A DNA stretch of 64,000 bases from Gloeopeniophorella convolvens (lineage: Eukaryota; Basidiomycota; Agaricomycetes; Russulales). The translations under genes were made by a program, and so were the position numbers. The stretch is taken from assembly GCA_022496205.1 (NCBI GenBank), contig WTXD01000031.1:248001-312000 (forward strand), in the 5' to 3' direction. Under the pieces are notes generated by a model, which was not told the DNA's origin, did not search any database, and worked only from the letters and a program-made list of their open reading frames with translations. Positions 12,375-24,392 of the stretch are shown piece after piece. Numbering within the stretch: the stretch's first letter is position 1; each line of letters opens with the position of its first letter.

Positions 12375-14319
12375 TCTGTACTTGCGTCGCGCCTATACAC
12401 GCTTTGTTACTTCCCGCGTAGTCGGGTTGAAATATCCACTAAAGTCATTGCCGACCGTATGGAACCCAAAGAAGTACCGAACAAGTACAACTGGTAGCGC
12501 CGTGATCGCGTGGTGACCTTGGCGATGTTCACCCCTACATCTGCAGTCAGTAAGATCCGAGCTCGAGTCTGGGTCATATGGCGCACGCAGAACCTTACAC
12601 TGCTCTCGGAACCTTCGGGCAAGCCCGCTGTATGCGCTGGTGGGAGTAGAGTACTAGGCACCGACTGTCCAAATTCCGGTCAGGCTACACTCCAAGCCGA
12701 CCGCCGGCGTCTGAAGATCTGAAGATCTGACGGAGAATACCGGAACGGTGGGGCCGACGGCCCGCGGGCCGGCGGACTTTCAAGACCGAACAGACGCGAC
12801 CAACAACATGCGACACGTGAATGGTAGATTACTCCAGCTGGCACCAGGACCGTGCAACTTGTTGCCGTCCCTTCCCAGTAACGCCACGCCCTGTGATAGC
12901 TGCCATGCGCACGTATGCCATCCAGTTTCATTTACAAGGCTGGTAGACCCGATTCCCAAACTCCAACTACAACAGCCCTGAAGGCCATAGCACCTCTGGG
13001 GCGCTCTTCATCACAATCCCGAAATACGAGCATTCTACCGTTGATTGTCTCGAATATCGCACGGCAGCATCTCTGCTCCTCTAGGCACGGCCTCCGGACT
13101 AGCGGAGCCTCTAAACTGCCACATGGCTGTATGGCACCTCCGACGGGCGACGGGCGGCGTGCAGCATGCTTAAATCCCACACTGCAACCGCCTCCATACC
13201 CAACCATCACGCATCAAATATACATACACACACACCTCATCAACCGAGGCGTGGCGGCTGAATGGGCGTAGGGTCATACTGCTGTTGTGATTGATATAGG
13301 CCAAGCCATGCGTGCGTTGCAGACATGCCTGCCCAACGACTCCCAAACGCGTTTGTCATCGCCAGCGGCGTGGCGGCGTTGTAGGGGTTCTACTCGGTGT
13401 TTGTTTGTAATGCAAACTGAGCACTTAAGCTGATCCCTTTCACGTGTCCGCTATTCAATCCGTGCACCCAGTAGAGATCCGTGCCAAGGTTAGACAAGAT
13501 GGTCATCCACCGGCAGAGCTTGTGGGGCACGCAAGACTAGTACTATAGGGTGGCGTCGGTGGCTAGGTCGCGGTCTAGAACATCAAGGTGGGCCCCTATC
13601 CGGGCGAGTGATCGTGATGGGGAGAATCCAGCAGCGAGCCTCATTGCCTTTGCGTGGGTATCCGACCTTAGTTAAAGGACGTCAAGGGCCCTCTCGGCTT
13701 GGGATGCTTTGCCTCATACGCTCATATTAATGAGAGTAGGCCTCAAGGTAAACCTCCTCAAGCTATATGCACACAAATCTTCAACGACGACCATATGGTA
13801 CATGTGGGTAGGATTGGTGCGTGGCTCGCGATGGCGTGCATGGTGATCTGCCAAAGTGGAATGTCGAGACCGTCAGCTCAGCGCCGCTAGACCGTTCGAT
13901 GGCCGAGGAGCCATCGGGTGAGCGGAAGCTGCCCAAAAGCGGACTGTATGTAAGCGCTCGTGCCACTGTATCGGCCTCCAACGAAAATTGGACCATCGCT
14001 GACTGGTCTCAGGCGCCGTTGTAACGCCGACGCACGCCTCGACCAATACAGTCAAGCGTGTAACCGTCCCCTGCTACTAGCTCCTTGTTGCGCACATTAC
14101 GCTACCCATATCGCGCAGTCGAGAGCACATCGGGTTGCTGCGTTGGATTCCGATTCCTTAGAACCCAGATCCATCCAACAGATCTTCAATGTGGTAGGAT
14201 ATCTGGAACGAGTGCATGGCTACTATGACTAGCTGACCGTTTTAAAAGGGCAGCAGAACCGGGCACATCGATGTCCATCGCGTCTACTCCTCGCACTTGC
14301 CATCCGGTTCGTTCTCACC
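12375..14319. other. long intergenic stretch
   Basis: About 1.9 kb with no convincing coding exon on either strand. A 10-nt unit (tctgaagatc) is repeated twice near 12714-12733. Otherwise I see nothing. Confidence 0.4.
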
Positions 14320-14852
14320 ATGTCGCAATCTTATCAATATCCGCCGGAATCTGCATCAGGGAAAACAAGCCAACCTCAAAACGCACCTGCGGGGTTCGTA
14401 GCAGGCGGTAACGCCCAACACGCTGCTTCCGAGAATTCCTACGCAACCAGCGACGGGGCGAACGTGACCAACTTCCCCGCGGACGCCGCATATCCTGGTA
14501 CCTTCAACACCAACGATCCCAATAACGCACGCCAGCAAGACCCGCAGGATGGATGGATTCCAGGATTCGCATCTATGGTCAGTGTTTGCAACAGTGAAAC
14601 ATGTCACGTGGTAACATCTACCGCTCGCAGGATCCCCATGCGCGGCGCGAAGCGCTAAATCGACATCTTCAAACGCCCGAGTTCACATACGAAGGCATCG
14701 TGCGCACGTTGTTGCAGCAACAGAACCAACCTCTTACCGAAGCTCAGAAAAGGGCATTAGCTGAGAGAGCCATGGAGGAATCACGGAGACGCATGGAGCA
14801 ACTCGCAAGGCTTTCGAACGGGCAGGGCGGATTTCAGCCGAGGCAGTTTTGA
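14320..14852 (+). CDS. small polar protein of unknown function
   Basis: Two exons, 14320-14577 and 14631-14852, with a 53-nt GT-AG intron at phase 0, encoding 159 aa. The ATG has a good context (ctcaccATG). The first exon encodes a low-complexity N/S/G/Q-rich segment. The second encodes a charged amphipathic helix (FTYEGIVRTLLQQQNQPLT, then AQKRALAERAMEESRRRMEQ) and a Q/F-rich tail. No signal peptide, membrane segment or known domain seen. I do not recognise the family; the helix may mediate binding to a partner. Confidence 0.6.
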
Positions 14853-16274
14853 ATGTCCGGGTAAGGTGGAAGACGGGTGTTGTCCAAGTGTTAGATGAAG
14901 TACTTACCCTGGGGGGTTTCACGGGCTCAGATATTTAACTGTGACAACTGTTTGGCTGCATTGGTGATGGAGGCTGTGTCCGACCCGCGGGTTACGGTCC
15001 TGACAAGGTAAGTGATGGGCGCCGGTACGGAGTGAAGAGGTAACTTGTACCCCATGATGCATGACGCGCGCGCGCAATCAGACGGACCGTGGGAGACGGT
15101 GTGCACTATTGCCATCTGTGGGTATTGATCTGATACAAGAAGTTCGTGGCCCTGGTGCCCGAGCACTTGTCCGTAAGCTATTGCTATGTAGTTGATACAG
15201 TTCGCGCCTCGAGTGGGTCGGCCGCTCAGGCGGATCTTCTGTGCAAGTAGCCATGTATGCTTTTGCTGTAATAAAGCCCGATAGCGCTGTCAGATCAAGC
15301 TGGTGATATGTACAAACACCTGCTAAAGGGAGAAGGACGCACCCGACCCCGCGTTTCCCGTGCCGTCCAGAGTGGATCCAAACTGGGTGGCGGGCGTGAT
15401 GCCAGAGGGACTCCGCCAAGGGCGTGGATGCAAACCTCCCACAGGCCAAGAGCCAGGGTGGATCTGGGTGTGGCCAACGCCCCGCCTCATGGCGGTCAGT
15501 ATTGCGCCGGACATAGGCGTGTGAGCGTTCGACTCGGGTTCTCACCGAAAGTTCGATCCACCTGTGGATGGATTTCCTAGCAGGCCCGATGATTAGATCC
15601 CAGGTTGCAAGAGCATCATTTATCGTCCACCGACTCGGATGCGGATCCTTGTCATCCCTGGCCAAAGGTCCCGACCATGCGCTCGATACTCGAGTGGAGA
15701 GCTGTGGATCACTTGTTCCTTCCGCTCGTTCCTACCTTATCAGCTGCTCTCATCAGACGCTGGAGCATACGCGATCTGATACGCACCTTCCCCTAAGAGA
15801 AGATCGAGGAACTCTTCGACATCTTCAGCCGACTGCACTTGCGTGGTCAGCGCGGAGAACGAAGACATCGAAGAAGTCTAGAGATTCCAATGAATGCCGT
15901 GGAGCGTGTCGCGCCGCTCGGCTCATGATTGCGCACGACGGCGCTCGAGCGGCTTGTGGATACGCAGATGACACACGGCTTGTCAAAGTGTCAATCACTC
16001 CTGCACAAACGATTACCAATGTAGGTATATTATTGATTTCGATGCGGAGCTCTTCTCGCGGACTCACACGGCCCTAGGGCTATGTGGCGAGATGTCGTAC
16101 AATCTCTGGTAGAATTAAACCCAGCTGTGATACGGTAGAATACGTCATTTGAATGTACGAATAAGAGCGTTGAGGTGTAGCGTATGTACCTCTCACAGAC
16201 GCCACGGCACCAGCCTGCTGGACTTCCGTCAAGACGGCCGGGAAGGATCGGTGCCCTACACACTCACCCGAATC
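14853..16274. other. intergenic
   Basis: About 1.4 kb between the small unknown gene and the 3' end of the first MYND copy. Open frames exist (for example minus 15078-15665), but none has splice-consistent continuation or a recognisable domain. I call nothing here. Confidence 0.4.
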
Positions 16275-18618
16275 CTACACCTCAGCCACCCGACTGTCAT
16301 CTGTCTTCCTGGCCTCGCGCTTGCACGCCTTCCGATGCTCGTCCGTCCAGTGCTGCTTTTGACACTCGCTATCGCAGTATCTTGTCTTTTGACATCCACT
16401 GCATTTGCGCAGCACCGCGCTCGGCGCGCCACACCAAGAGCAGCGATAGAGGGCAACGTCGTTGACGCCGGCTCGGGGGTGCATGTACGAGCCCTCGTTG
16501 GAAACACGAGCTTCGCCATATGAAGACCCTTGTGCACCCTGCGCCTCTTCCAGGACCATGCGTTCAAGCCACCGGACCAGGGCCGCTTCTGGCGTGTTCG
16601 CAGCAATCTCTATCGGCGCGCGATCAGCAACTTCGCGGACTGCGGCGGCCCATTCGCGCTGAGCGGCGTCCATGCGCTCAAGCAACGTCTCGCGCGCGGC
16701 GCGGAATTGAGTGCGTTGTACCGCATTCCAAAGAAGGAGGTGATCTCATCTGATATCTCAAGCTTTTCGTTCGCCTCCTGCGCCGGGCGGTGTATCAGAT
16801 ATGTGACTCAGCGATAATGCGGGGCTCACCTTGAATTCAGGCAGGCTTTCTAATGCCTCATCGCCCTTCACGAGTAACAGCATGAGCAAATAGATGCATG
16901 AAACTTCACCAACGCTGCGTGCGTCCGGTGGAGCCTCGCGGAGGAACGAGCCTGAATCCTCGAAAGCACAGAGAGCTGCAGCCAAACCGTCCTCCAGCGC
17001 ACGCCCTGATGCGATGGCCGCGCGTAGCCACTAGACTGCGACGTTCGCACCATACTCTGCGCTACGGTACAGCAGCCCGCACCGAACATATTGCGTCGTA
17101 TCTTTCGCTCCGCAGCGCAATCCTTGTCGTGCCGAACGGACGCCTTCCTCGCCCGAAGAACCGAGCGCGATGACGTAGTGAAAGTATGCCACCCGCGGTG
17201 AGCGTTTGAGGGCTGCGCGGGCAAGCGCGACTGCTTCCGTGCGACGTGCCTGTAGGATCAAGCCTTTGGTTTCGACGATGTCAGCCGCGTCTGCGTCGCC
17301 CGGACCGCCGCGCTTGCGCAGAGCGGTGGCACAGTGCGGCACCGCCTCCATCCACCGGTTGAATGGGAACTGAGGTGGCCTGGTTGAGCCCTCGGTGTTT
17401 GGGTTAACTTTGGACCAGGCCAACCCGAGAGAGTACTCAGTCCGGAGAATGAGCCGGGCGAGCTTCTCACCGAGTTCGGCAAGATCTTTTGTCTCCTTGG
17501 CGCGTCCTATCGCGTTCAGCATGTCACGTGTGCATTCCATGATCAGCGTCGTCTCAATTCGGTGTTTGCCGTAGGCCGTGGCTGCCGCGTCTGCACGTTC
17601 CGGCCAGGGTTTGCAGGACACGGTGCTTGCCACCAGAGCCCCCATGTTGGACTGCGCCACGGGATCCTCGCTGTCGAGTACGTGCAGCCGTACAACGCCT
17701 AACACGCCCGTTGCACGGGCTCGAAGATGTGGTGAGCGTGTGAGTGCGACGAGCAGGTTGATCGAGCTTGGCTGCGCTTGCAGTATGTCCGGGAAGTGCA
17801 TCGCTACGGAAGCAACGTAGGTCGCCGCGTGTTCCCACGCGAGAGGAGTCGCTCCGGGTTTGCGCAAGAGGACCAGTATCGTGTGCAAAACGCGGGGGAG
17901 CTCGAAAGATTTGAGGAGTTTTGGTTCTGGTGGATTGCGGACCTCCAGGAGGGCTGAGAGAGAGCGCGAGAGCACAGTTATTGCAAGTTCCACGGCTACA
18001 GTGTCATCGGAATTCTTGTCCAGATGAGCGAGAATGACACCCGATTTCTTTGAGACCTCAGTATGGACAAGAGTCCCGCCGTGATGAGTGACAGTTGACA
18101 GACACTGGAGGATGATGCGTGATGCGATGGGCGAGTTGAGCAGCGAAAACGCTTTTGGGAGAAAAACTGCTTCAACGTTAGAAGAAGTGGCTTGCATGAG
18201 AAGGTCAATCCGGGGTAGAAACACACCTGTCACATGGAAAATATGGTCACGTAGAATTGAGTCGACGGACATCTTAGCGTACACAGCGACGATGGTCGCC
18301 AATGCTCGGTCGCGGTTCGCGGCAGCAATGGGAGTATCGCTGGGCAATCTCTTGAAGAGCTCCCAGTTGGAGATGAGTTTAGCATTTACTCTGTCGAAGT
18401 CCTTATGGACATTTTTCAGGCCGGATCGCGTGCTGATTTCTTTAGTCCGATCAATTGGAGATTAACTCGAGGTGGAGAGAAAGGTGGTACTTTCCTGGGA
18501 GTTCAAGGTGCTGGCACAGAGCATCCACAGACTGATCCCAGCCCTCCGCACGGAATACATTGTCAAGAAACGCCTGACGGGTACCAGATCCTGAACAAGG
18601 GGTCAGACTTCTTCCCAT
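16275..18618 (-). pseudogene. MYND-finger family copy 1, disabled
   Basis: Same architecture as the intact paralogues: a short N-terminus (DNVFRAEGWDQSVDALCQHL), a long helical middle and a C-terminal MYND zinc finger (CSWCGAPSAVLRKC, CSGCQKTRYC). Exons about 18618-18491 (or 18495), 18432 (or 18439)-18227, 18169-16830 and 16777-16275. Two lesions are visible. There is an in-frame TAG at 17031-17033, where paralogues read through into ERLRAAIASGR. There is also a one-base frameshift at about 16711-16730, just before AARETLLERMD. The last exon is 503 nt, not a multiple of three, which agrees. Downstream sequence still encodes a good MYND finger, so decay is recent or the lesions are sequence errors. 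Confidence 0.78.
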
Positions 18619-19625
18619 CGTAGACACAGCTCGTCGGACACAAAATCTGACCTGCGCCGGTTATGGCATGTGTGGGCTTTCTCCTTGGCCTGCTTTTTGT
18701 TCTTGGACCAGGCATGTATTGATCGGCGCGAGATAAGACGATGCAGTCACGCTATCCGGAAGGTGGTGAGAAGCAGGAGAAAGTATTCTCCCAAAAACTT
18801 CGAGCGGCGGCGTCGCGAGATGACGGTAGATCAGGCGCTCACGATTTGAGAAGTCGGCCCGCGAAGCCGCGGCTGGATAATCATCCGATTAGCCAATCAG
18901 AACGCTTCCCCTGCCCGTTCAGTCAAGGTCCATCGAGTCGGGCACTCGGAGATGATCCTGATTCCTAACGTTCCATCCACCCTTCCCCCACAAATACTAA
19001 TATGTTCAATGGAACCGACTCCAACTTGTTCAGGCTCAACCCCGTTATGTTACGCCGTTTCTGTCCGCAATGTTAATGCCCTGTTGGATCCGCCACCGGT
19101 ACCCCGGAAGGTGTGCTAGAGTCACCGAGCTTTGCTCAATAGAACACCCAAGAACTACTTGGCGGTCTTGTTTCCCTACACATGCGCAGGTAGTGCGGGA
19201 GTGTGGTAGTGCTGAAAGTTTCTGTTGAGTTCCTGTGCACTGTCAGGTGGCTCCCATCATCGAATGCATAGACTTATCGGAAGGCCAGGAGCAGTCAACG
19301 GCGGAGGGTGGTCCTTCGACCGACTCCAGTGGTGGAACTGTCCCTGCTCACCCTTCATGTCGCAATGTAGCGTACAATAGACGTTCAACGTAAATGCATC
19401 ATACAGTAGTTCAAGGAGCGTGCAGGCTTCGTAAAACCGTTGACGGCGCCGCGCGAGATAGGCAACGGATCATACAAACTCTAATAGGTGGACCTGCCCA
19501 AAACCTGCCGCAAGGCTGAGGTCAGTAGTATCTCAACATGTGGACTCTATCTCGCGTACTAATCTATACAAACTACTGGCTGTCATCATCTTCAGGGTCG
19601 CGATGGAGGTCTGTAGACACCATTT
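18619..19625. other. intergenic
   Basis: About 1 kb between two minus-strand MYND copies; it should hold the promoter of copy 1 and the 3' UTR of copy 2. No exon, repeat array or RNA gene seen. Confidence 0.4.
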
Positions 19626-22048
19626 CTAGCCCCCCACGTTGTCCATCGATCCCGTCTTCGATTTGCATACATCCCTATGCCCGCCCGTCCAGTGCTGTTT
19701 CTGGCAGCTGCCATCGCAGTATCGGGCCCCTTGGCACCCGCCACACTTGCGCAGCGCCGCACTGGGAGCACCACACCAAGAGCACCGGTAAAGCCCCACG
19801 TCCTTAACTCCGATGCGCGGATTGTTGTACGCGTTCTGATCGTACATTCGGGTACGCCAGGTTACGGGTCTTCCAGTCCCCTGGGCTTCGTCTGAGTCCA
19901 TATGCTCGAGCCACCTCGCGAGTGCCGCCTCCCCTGAATTGGCGATAGTTGCTGTGCTCGAGGCGCGTCCCGCGATATCTGCCACGCTTGCACCCCACTC
20001 GCGCTGCGCCTCGTCCATGCGATCGAGTAGCGTCTTACGCGCTGATTGCACCTGCGTATGCGTCGAGGATAACCCAAGGAATCGAGAGAACTCCATCGAA
20101 ACCTCGAGCTTCTCATTAGCTTCCTGGGCCACGTTGAGTGTCATACAGCTATCTGGGAGAATGAAAGTGCTCACCTTCAGCTCCGGTAGACCGTCTTGTA
20201 ATTCGTGCCCTCGCACGAGCAGCAGCATGAGTGTGTAGAAGCACACCGCGGCGTCAATGTTGCGTGTGTCGGGTGGTGTCTCCTGCAGGTACTTCCCCGC
20301 ATCTTCAAGCGCGCATAGCGCCGCAGCGAAACCCTCCTCGAACGGGCGCTCCGACGCAATCGCCGCACGCAGTCGCTCGATCGCAAGCTTTGATCCTTGC
20401 TCGAGAGCGCGGTAAAGGAGTAAGAACCGTATGTTCCCAGGTGCGCTTCCGCCCCCACAGCGCAGGCCTTTTCGCGCGGCGCGTACACTGTCTTCGGGAT
20501 TATCGGCGGCGAGAGCGAGCGCGTAATGGAAATATGGCATGTTTGGCGAGCGCCTGATGGCAGCGCGAGCGGATGTATGCACTTCGGAGAGCTGTGCGTC
20601 CACCACCAAACTCTTGATCTCGAGGATATCCGCAGCATCGGCGTCATTCGGCGTGCCGCGAGCCCGTAGCGCCGCAATGCAATGTGGTGGGGCGTCCCAG
20701 ATATTCCTAAACGGTAAACCGAGTATACCAGCTAAAGGAATTTTGGAGATTGGGTCCTGGGAAGTTCGACCATTGTGTTGTGCCAAGGAGATGTCGGAGA
20801 GCATCATAATTTTGGTTAGACATTCGCCAAATACAGCGAGATCCCGCGTTTGAACCACTTGGAAAATTCCCTCTTGTAGCATCTTCCCACAATCGACGAT
20901 CTGCATGGTCTCGAGGGGGTGTGGATACGCTTCTGCGGCTGCCTGCATGCGTGGGGGCCATGGCCTCAGCACAGCTTTGGCTAGTTTTGGCATGTCGAGC
21001 CCAATTACGAGATCTTCCTTCTCTCCGGCATGCAGGCGACGAATGCCCAGAATACCGGTCGCGCGCGCTCGAAGATCGGGCGAACGGGTGAGGGCTACAA
21101 GCAGGTTGATTGCGCTCGGGTGTTCCTTCAGAATGAGAGAGCCGCGCATTGCCACCATAGATATGAACGACGTCGCGTGCTCCCAGACGAGGGGTGTGGC
21201 CCTGGACTCACGCAGCACCACTACAACCGCAGTCACGAGGTTTGGGATTTGCATCGACTCGATGAGATCGTCGTCCAACCCCAACGACTCATCGGCGAAT
21301 CCCATGACGGCAGTGATGCAGCGGGAGAGCAAGATAACAGCAAGCTCGACGGCCTGGAAATCCCAACACGCCCTGTGGAGGTATTCGAGAAAGTCGCCCG
21401 TCTTTCTTGAGATTTGGGTAAGGACATCAGCGCTACCATGGTGGGCAACCGTGATGAGAGATTGAAGAATCGCATGCGATGCGGTTGGCGAGCCGAGCAT
21501 GGAAATCGCCTTGGGGAGGAAGTCTGATAAAACGTCACTTCGCGTGTTGGGGCACGTGGACAAAAGAGCTACACAGACCTGCCTCGTGGAAGAATCGGTC
21601 GCATAGCTTTGAATCGACAGACATCTTCGCATACATGCAGATGACAGACGCTCCGATTCGATCGCGGACAGCGATGTCCATGGGAGTTCCGTGCGGCATG
21701 AATTTACATAGATCCCAGCCACGCTGGAGCTTAATATTTATTTGATTGAAGTCCTTGTGGACCCTCTTCAGGCCAGATCGAGTCTCCACATCTTAAATCC
21801 TATCAATTCAAAGTATCCGCTGCTAGAGCAAGAGGGTGCTTTCCTGGGATCCTGAGAGCATTGCGCAGACGCTCAACGTTATCTGTCCAACCTTCGTTGC
21901 GCAACATACTCTGAAGCATAGCATGCGTAGGGACAAAGCCCAGGTCACCACCATGCGCTGCGCTAGATGGGCCCGTGCTTGCAGCCCTCAGGGGTGGCGT
22001 GTGCGTCGGCCGTTGCCTTGGTTTCCTTCTCGCTGCTGAGTTCGGCAT
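19626..22048 (-). CDS. MYND-finger protein, copy 2
   Basis: Four exons: 22048-21844, 21791-21579, 21523-20175 and 20123-19626; 754 aa in frame. The start is MPNSAARRKP. An acidic/helical segment (MLRNEGWTDNVERLRNAL) is followed by SGLKRVHKDFNQIN, an Armadillo/HEAT-like helical region of about 450 residues, and a C-terminal MYND finger (CSWCGAPSAALRKC, CGGCQGARYC). MYND fingers bind proline-rich peptides and occur in regulators and methyltransferases; no SET domain is present here. Intron 1 has no GT or GC donor at the position fixed by frame and by paralogues (CCAG then GAAAGC), so it would be a GA-AG intron or a broken site. Introns 2 and 3 are normal. Confidence 0.85.
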
Positions 22049-22648
22049 GGCTTCGGTATCGGGGTGTTGGACCTCGCGTTCGCGACGGTCACCGCAGCTA
22101 AAGTAGAGGAAAGAGCGTGTCTTTGTCTCCGGTGTGCGCCCTGGCAAGCCTTACCTTAGAGCTTCGAGGCGCCGTGCAGGCAGTGGCACTGTGACCTCCA
22201 CTGTCACGTTGATGCATGATGCAGATACATGGCGCACAGCCTGTAAGATTCACGTGACTGGGCCGCGGGCCGGCTCCTGCCGGCATCGACTTCGATTGGA
22301 TGATATTACACACTTCCGTTACGTTATATTGTACACCCGGACATCGGTCGCCAGTGGCCGCAGGCCTGTGGTACGACGTTTGTTTTAAACTGCTGGACCT
22401 GGCATTGTCTTCTGGCGAAGGACCCGCTCATCCAGGCCGCTGCCACCCGTGCTTCTCCATGGTGCAAATCAGATATCGATATCGCCTTCAGCGGAATGCT
22501 GATACGCAGTGACAATCGCTCATCCGTGCCAGCACGTCAACAGCACGTAGCACGAAGCAAGACGTACAATAATGGCAATATCAAGTACTATGCATGAAGC
22601 TAAAGCATATACCATAGACAGAGGTGAGCATCATCTAGTACACGCCTA
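22049..22648. other. intergenic
   Basis: Carries the promoter of MYND copy 2 and the 3' flank of the first proline-rich paralogue. Nothing else recognised. Confidence 0.4.
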
Positions 22649-23719
22649 CTAGCTGAGCCGCGCAACTGCCGCTTCGCGCCGCAAGACTACCATCTCGCGC
22701 CGTGCAATATTTCCCTCGCGCTGCGCAACCTTCGCCTCGCGCTGCCTGACCTCCTCTTCGCGCCGTACGACCTTTGCGCTGCGCTGCGCCAGTCCCTTCT
22801 CCATCCTGTTGAATTCTATCGAACGCTCACTCATGTGTGTGTGGCTAACAGCATCTCCTCCGCTACTTGGCTCGCGCTGATCCAACCGGATTAGCTGCAC
22901 GGTCCTCGGCGACGTGCGGCCCTCTTGCAGCACAGGACTATGGGTGGTCAGGGGCACTGGGCCAGCACGTGGCGCCACGTCGTCTGGAGGCGAGTCTCGC
23001 GGAGATGCAGCAGCCGGGGAATAGATTTGAAAGTGTGCGCGGCGCGCTGACGGCGCTGGCGTCGGAGTTCGTTTCATAGGGCTTCGTGTTTGTCGCCGTA
23101 ATGAGACATGGTCGGGGGCGTATGATGGTGATGGCGAGGCAGGATGATGAACTCGCACAGACGGCGCTCGGGAGCCTGCAACGGATTCCGTAGGGGGCGG
23201 AGGAATGAAAATCTCCTCGGACTCGACGGGGACGGGGCCCTGATTAGCGCCCATTGGGAGGTTGACCGCTATACTGGGCAGGTTGCGCCCAGATGGTGCC
23301 GACTCGGTCTGCATAAGCGCAGCCACCGGAATTGGAGAAGGTGCAGGGAGGACAGGCAGGGTGGGCGCGGGTGCAACGCGGGGCGAGGGCCGATATGAAG
23401 GAGCAGGAGCAGGAGGCGGTGTAGAACGTGGTTGTCGCAGTGCACAGATGGCTGATGTATTTGGGGAGACCGCGCGTTGAAGAATGTGTGGTGCAGATGA
23501 CACTGCCGGCACGGGTCTTCCCTGGCCATAATGCGAGCCAGCTGTCCACGACGATGGTCCCACCGATGCGAACCCCTGCGGCAAAGGCGGGTTCGCATGT
23601 TGCGCCGGTAGAACTTCTCGAAGAGTCGAAGTTGGAACATCGCGTTGCAATGCAGGATTCCGAATTGGGTACGGATAGGAACGATGCCATGATGCGCCAG
23701 AGGGTTGACTTCTATACAT
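22649..23719 (-). CDS. Pro-rich / coiled-coil array protein 1, tail missing
   Basis: First of five tandem paralogues. The ATG at 23719 gives MYRSQPSGAS and 356 aa; an upstream exon is possible because the frame is open further 5'. The protein is proline-, serine- and arginine-rich (many PAPSP-type runs) and probably disordered. It ends in heptad-like R/E repeats (REAKVAQREGNIARREM) predicting a short charged coiled coil. Unlike the other four copies it stops right after the coil and lacks the C-terminal YTVRTVxSYKER motif. Function unknown; the coil suggests self-association or pairing with the neighbouring copies. Confidence 0.6.
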   Translation of the reverse strand: MYRSQPSGASWHRSYPYPIRNPALQRDVPTSTLREVLPAQHANPPLPQGFASVGPSSWTAGSHYGQGRPVPAVSSAPHILQRAVSPNTSAICALRQPRSTPPPAPAPSYRPSPRVAPAPTLPVLPAPSPIPVAALMQTESAPSGRNLPSIAVNLPMGANQGPVPVESEEIFIPPPPTESVAGSRAPSVRVHHPASPSPSYAPDHVSLRRQTRSPMKRTPTPAPSARRAHFQIYSPAAASPRDSPPDDVAPRAGPVPLTTHSPVLQEGRTSPRTVQLIRLDQREPSSGGDAVSHTHMSERSIEFNRMEKGLAQRSAKVVRREEEVRQREAKVAQREGNIARREMVVLRREAAVARLS

Positions 23720-24392
23720 GGAGTCCGGATGAGGTAGTCTTCGATCTAATACAACTGAACCAGTCAGTCTGATTAGGGAAATGCATCTATCGTGATCGAA
23801 GGACGCACCGACGATCGGGCACCTGGGGAAGAGAGAGGTGGGAGGTGGGAGGTGACTGGCTACCACATGGGCTGCCTCGGTGTTCGTGTTATAAGATGGA
23901 CGGCGAGGTTACATGAGAACATCTGTAGTACTCGCAGCATGGTCTCCGAGGTAGAGGGGAGAACGGGAGGCGCACAGCGATGGCCATCATCCATGCTGAG
24001 CGAGGTTTCCTGCAGCAGTGGCAGCGCCTTGACCGAATGAAGCCCTGAAGGCCTGACGTCGTAGTCGCCAGCTTGAGGTGACCTGGACATGCAATCAAGT
24101 CCATTCAGCTCCGGCTAACAGTGTCGCATGCTATGTGCATGGGAGACCTGAGGCTGAGCGCTGAGGATCCGAACCATATGCGGTGCTGTAAGCGCCCCCG
24201 GACTACTGATTGTGGAGATTGTTATACTGCCCCCAAGGTAAATGTAGGTCTTTGAGTTCACGAAAGAGAGTAGTGGTGTGGCGGGGCGTCGTGCTGCCCG
24301 CGCATGGCGAAAATCGCTGCTGTACACGGGTTTGATGAGCGACCGGCAGCCTCCGTCCACGCCGGCGCCCAGCCGCAAGGCTGCCCGCACCG
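23720..24392. other. intergenic
   Basis: Spacer between array copies 1 and 2. It may contain the 5' leader or a short first exon of copy 1; I could not fix one. Confidence 0.35.

Noticed and set aside
15078..15665. A 195-codon minus-strand open frame
   Set aside because: No domain, no splice-consistent extension and a composition like non-coding sequence; likely chance.
22200..22320. Possible tRNA or other RNA gene in intergenic spacers
   Set aside because: No spacer showed a T-loop GTTCRANYC motif with a pairing acceptor stem.
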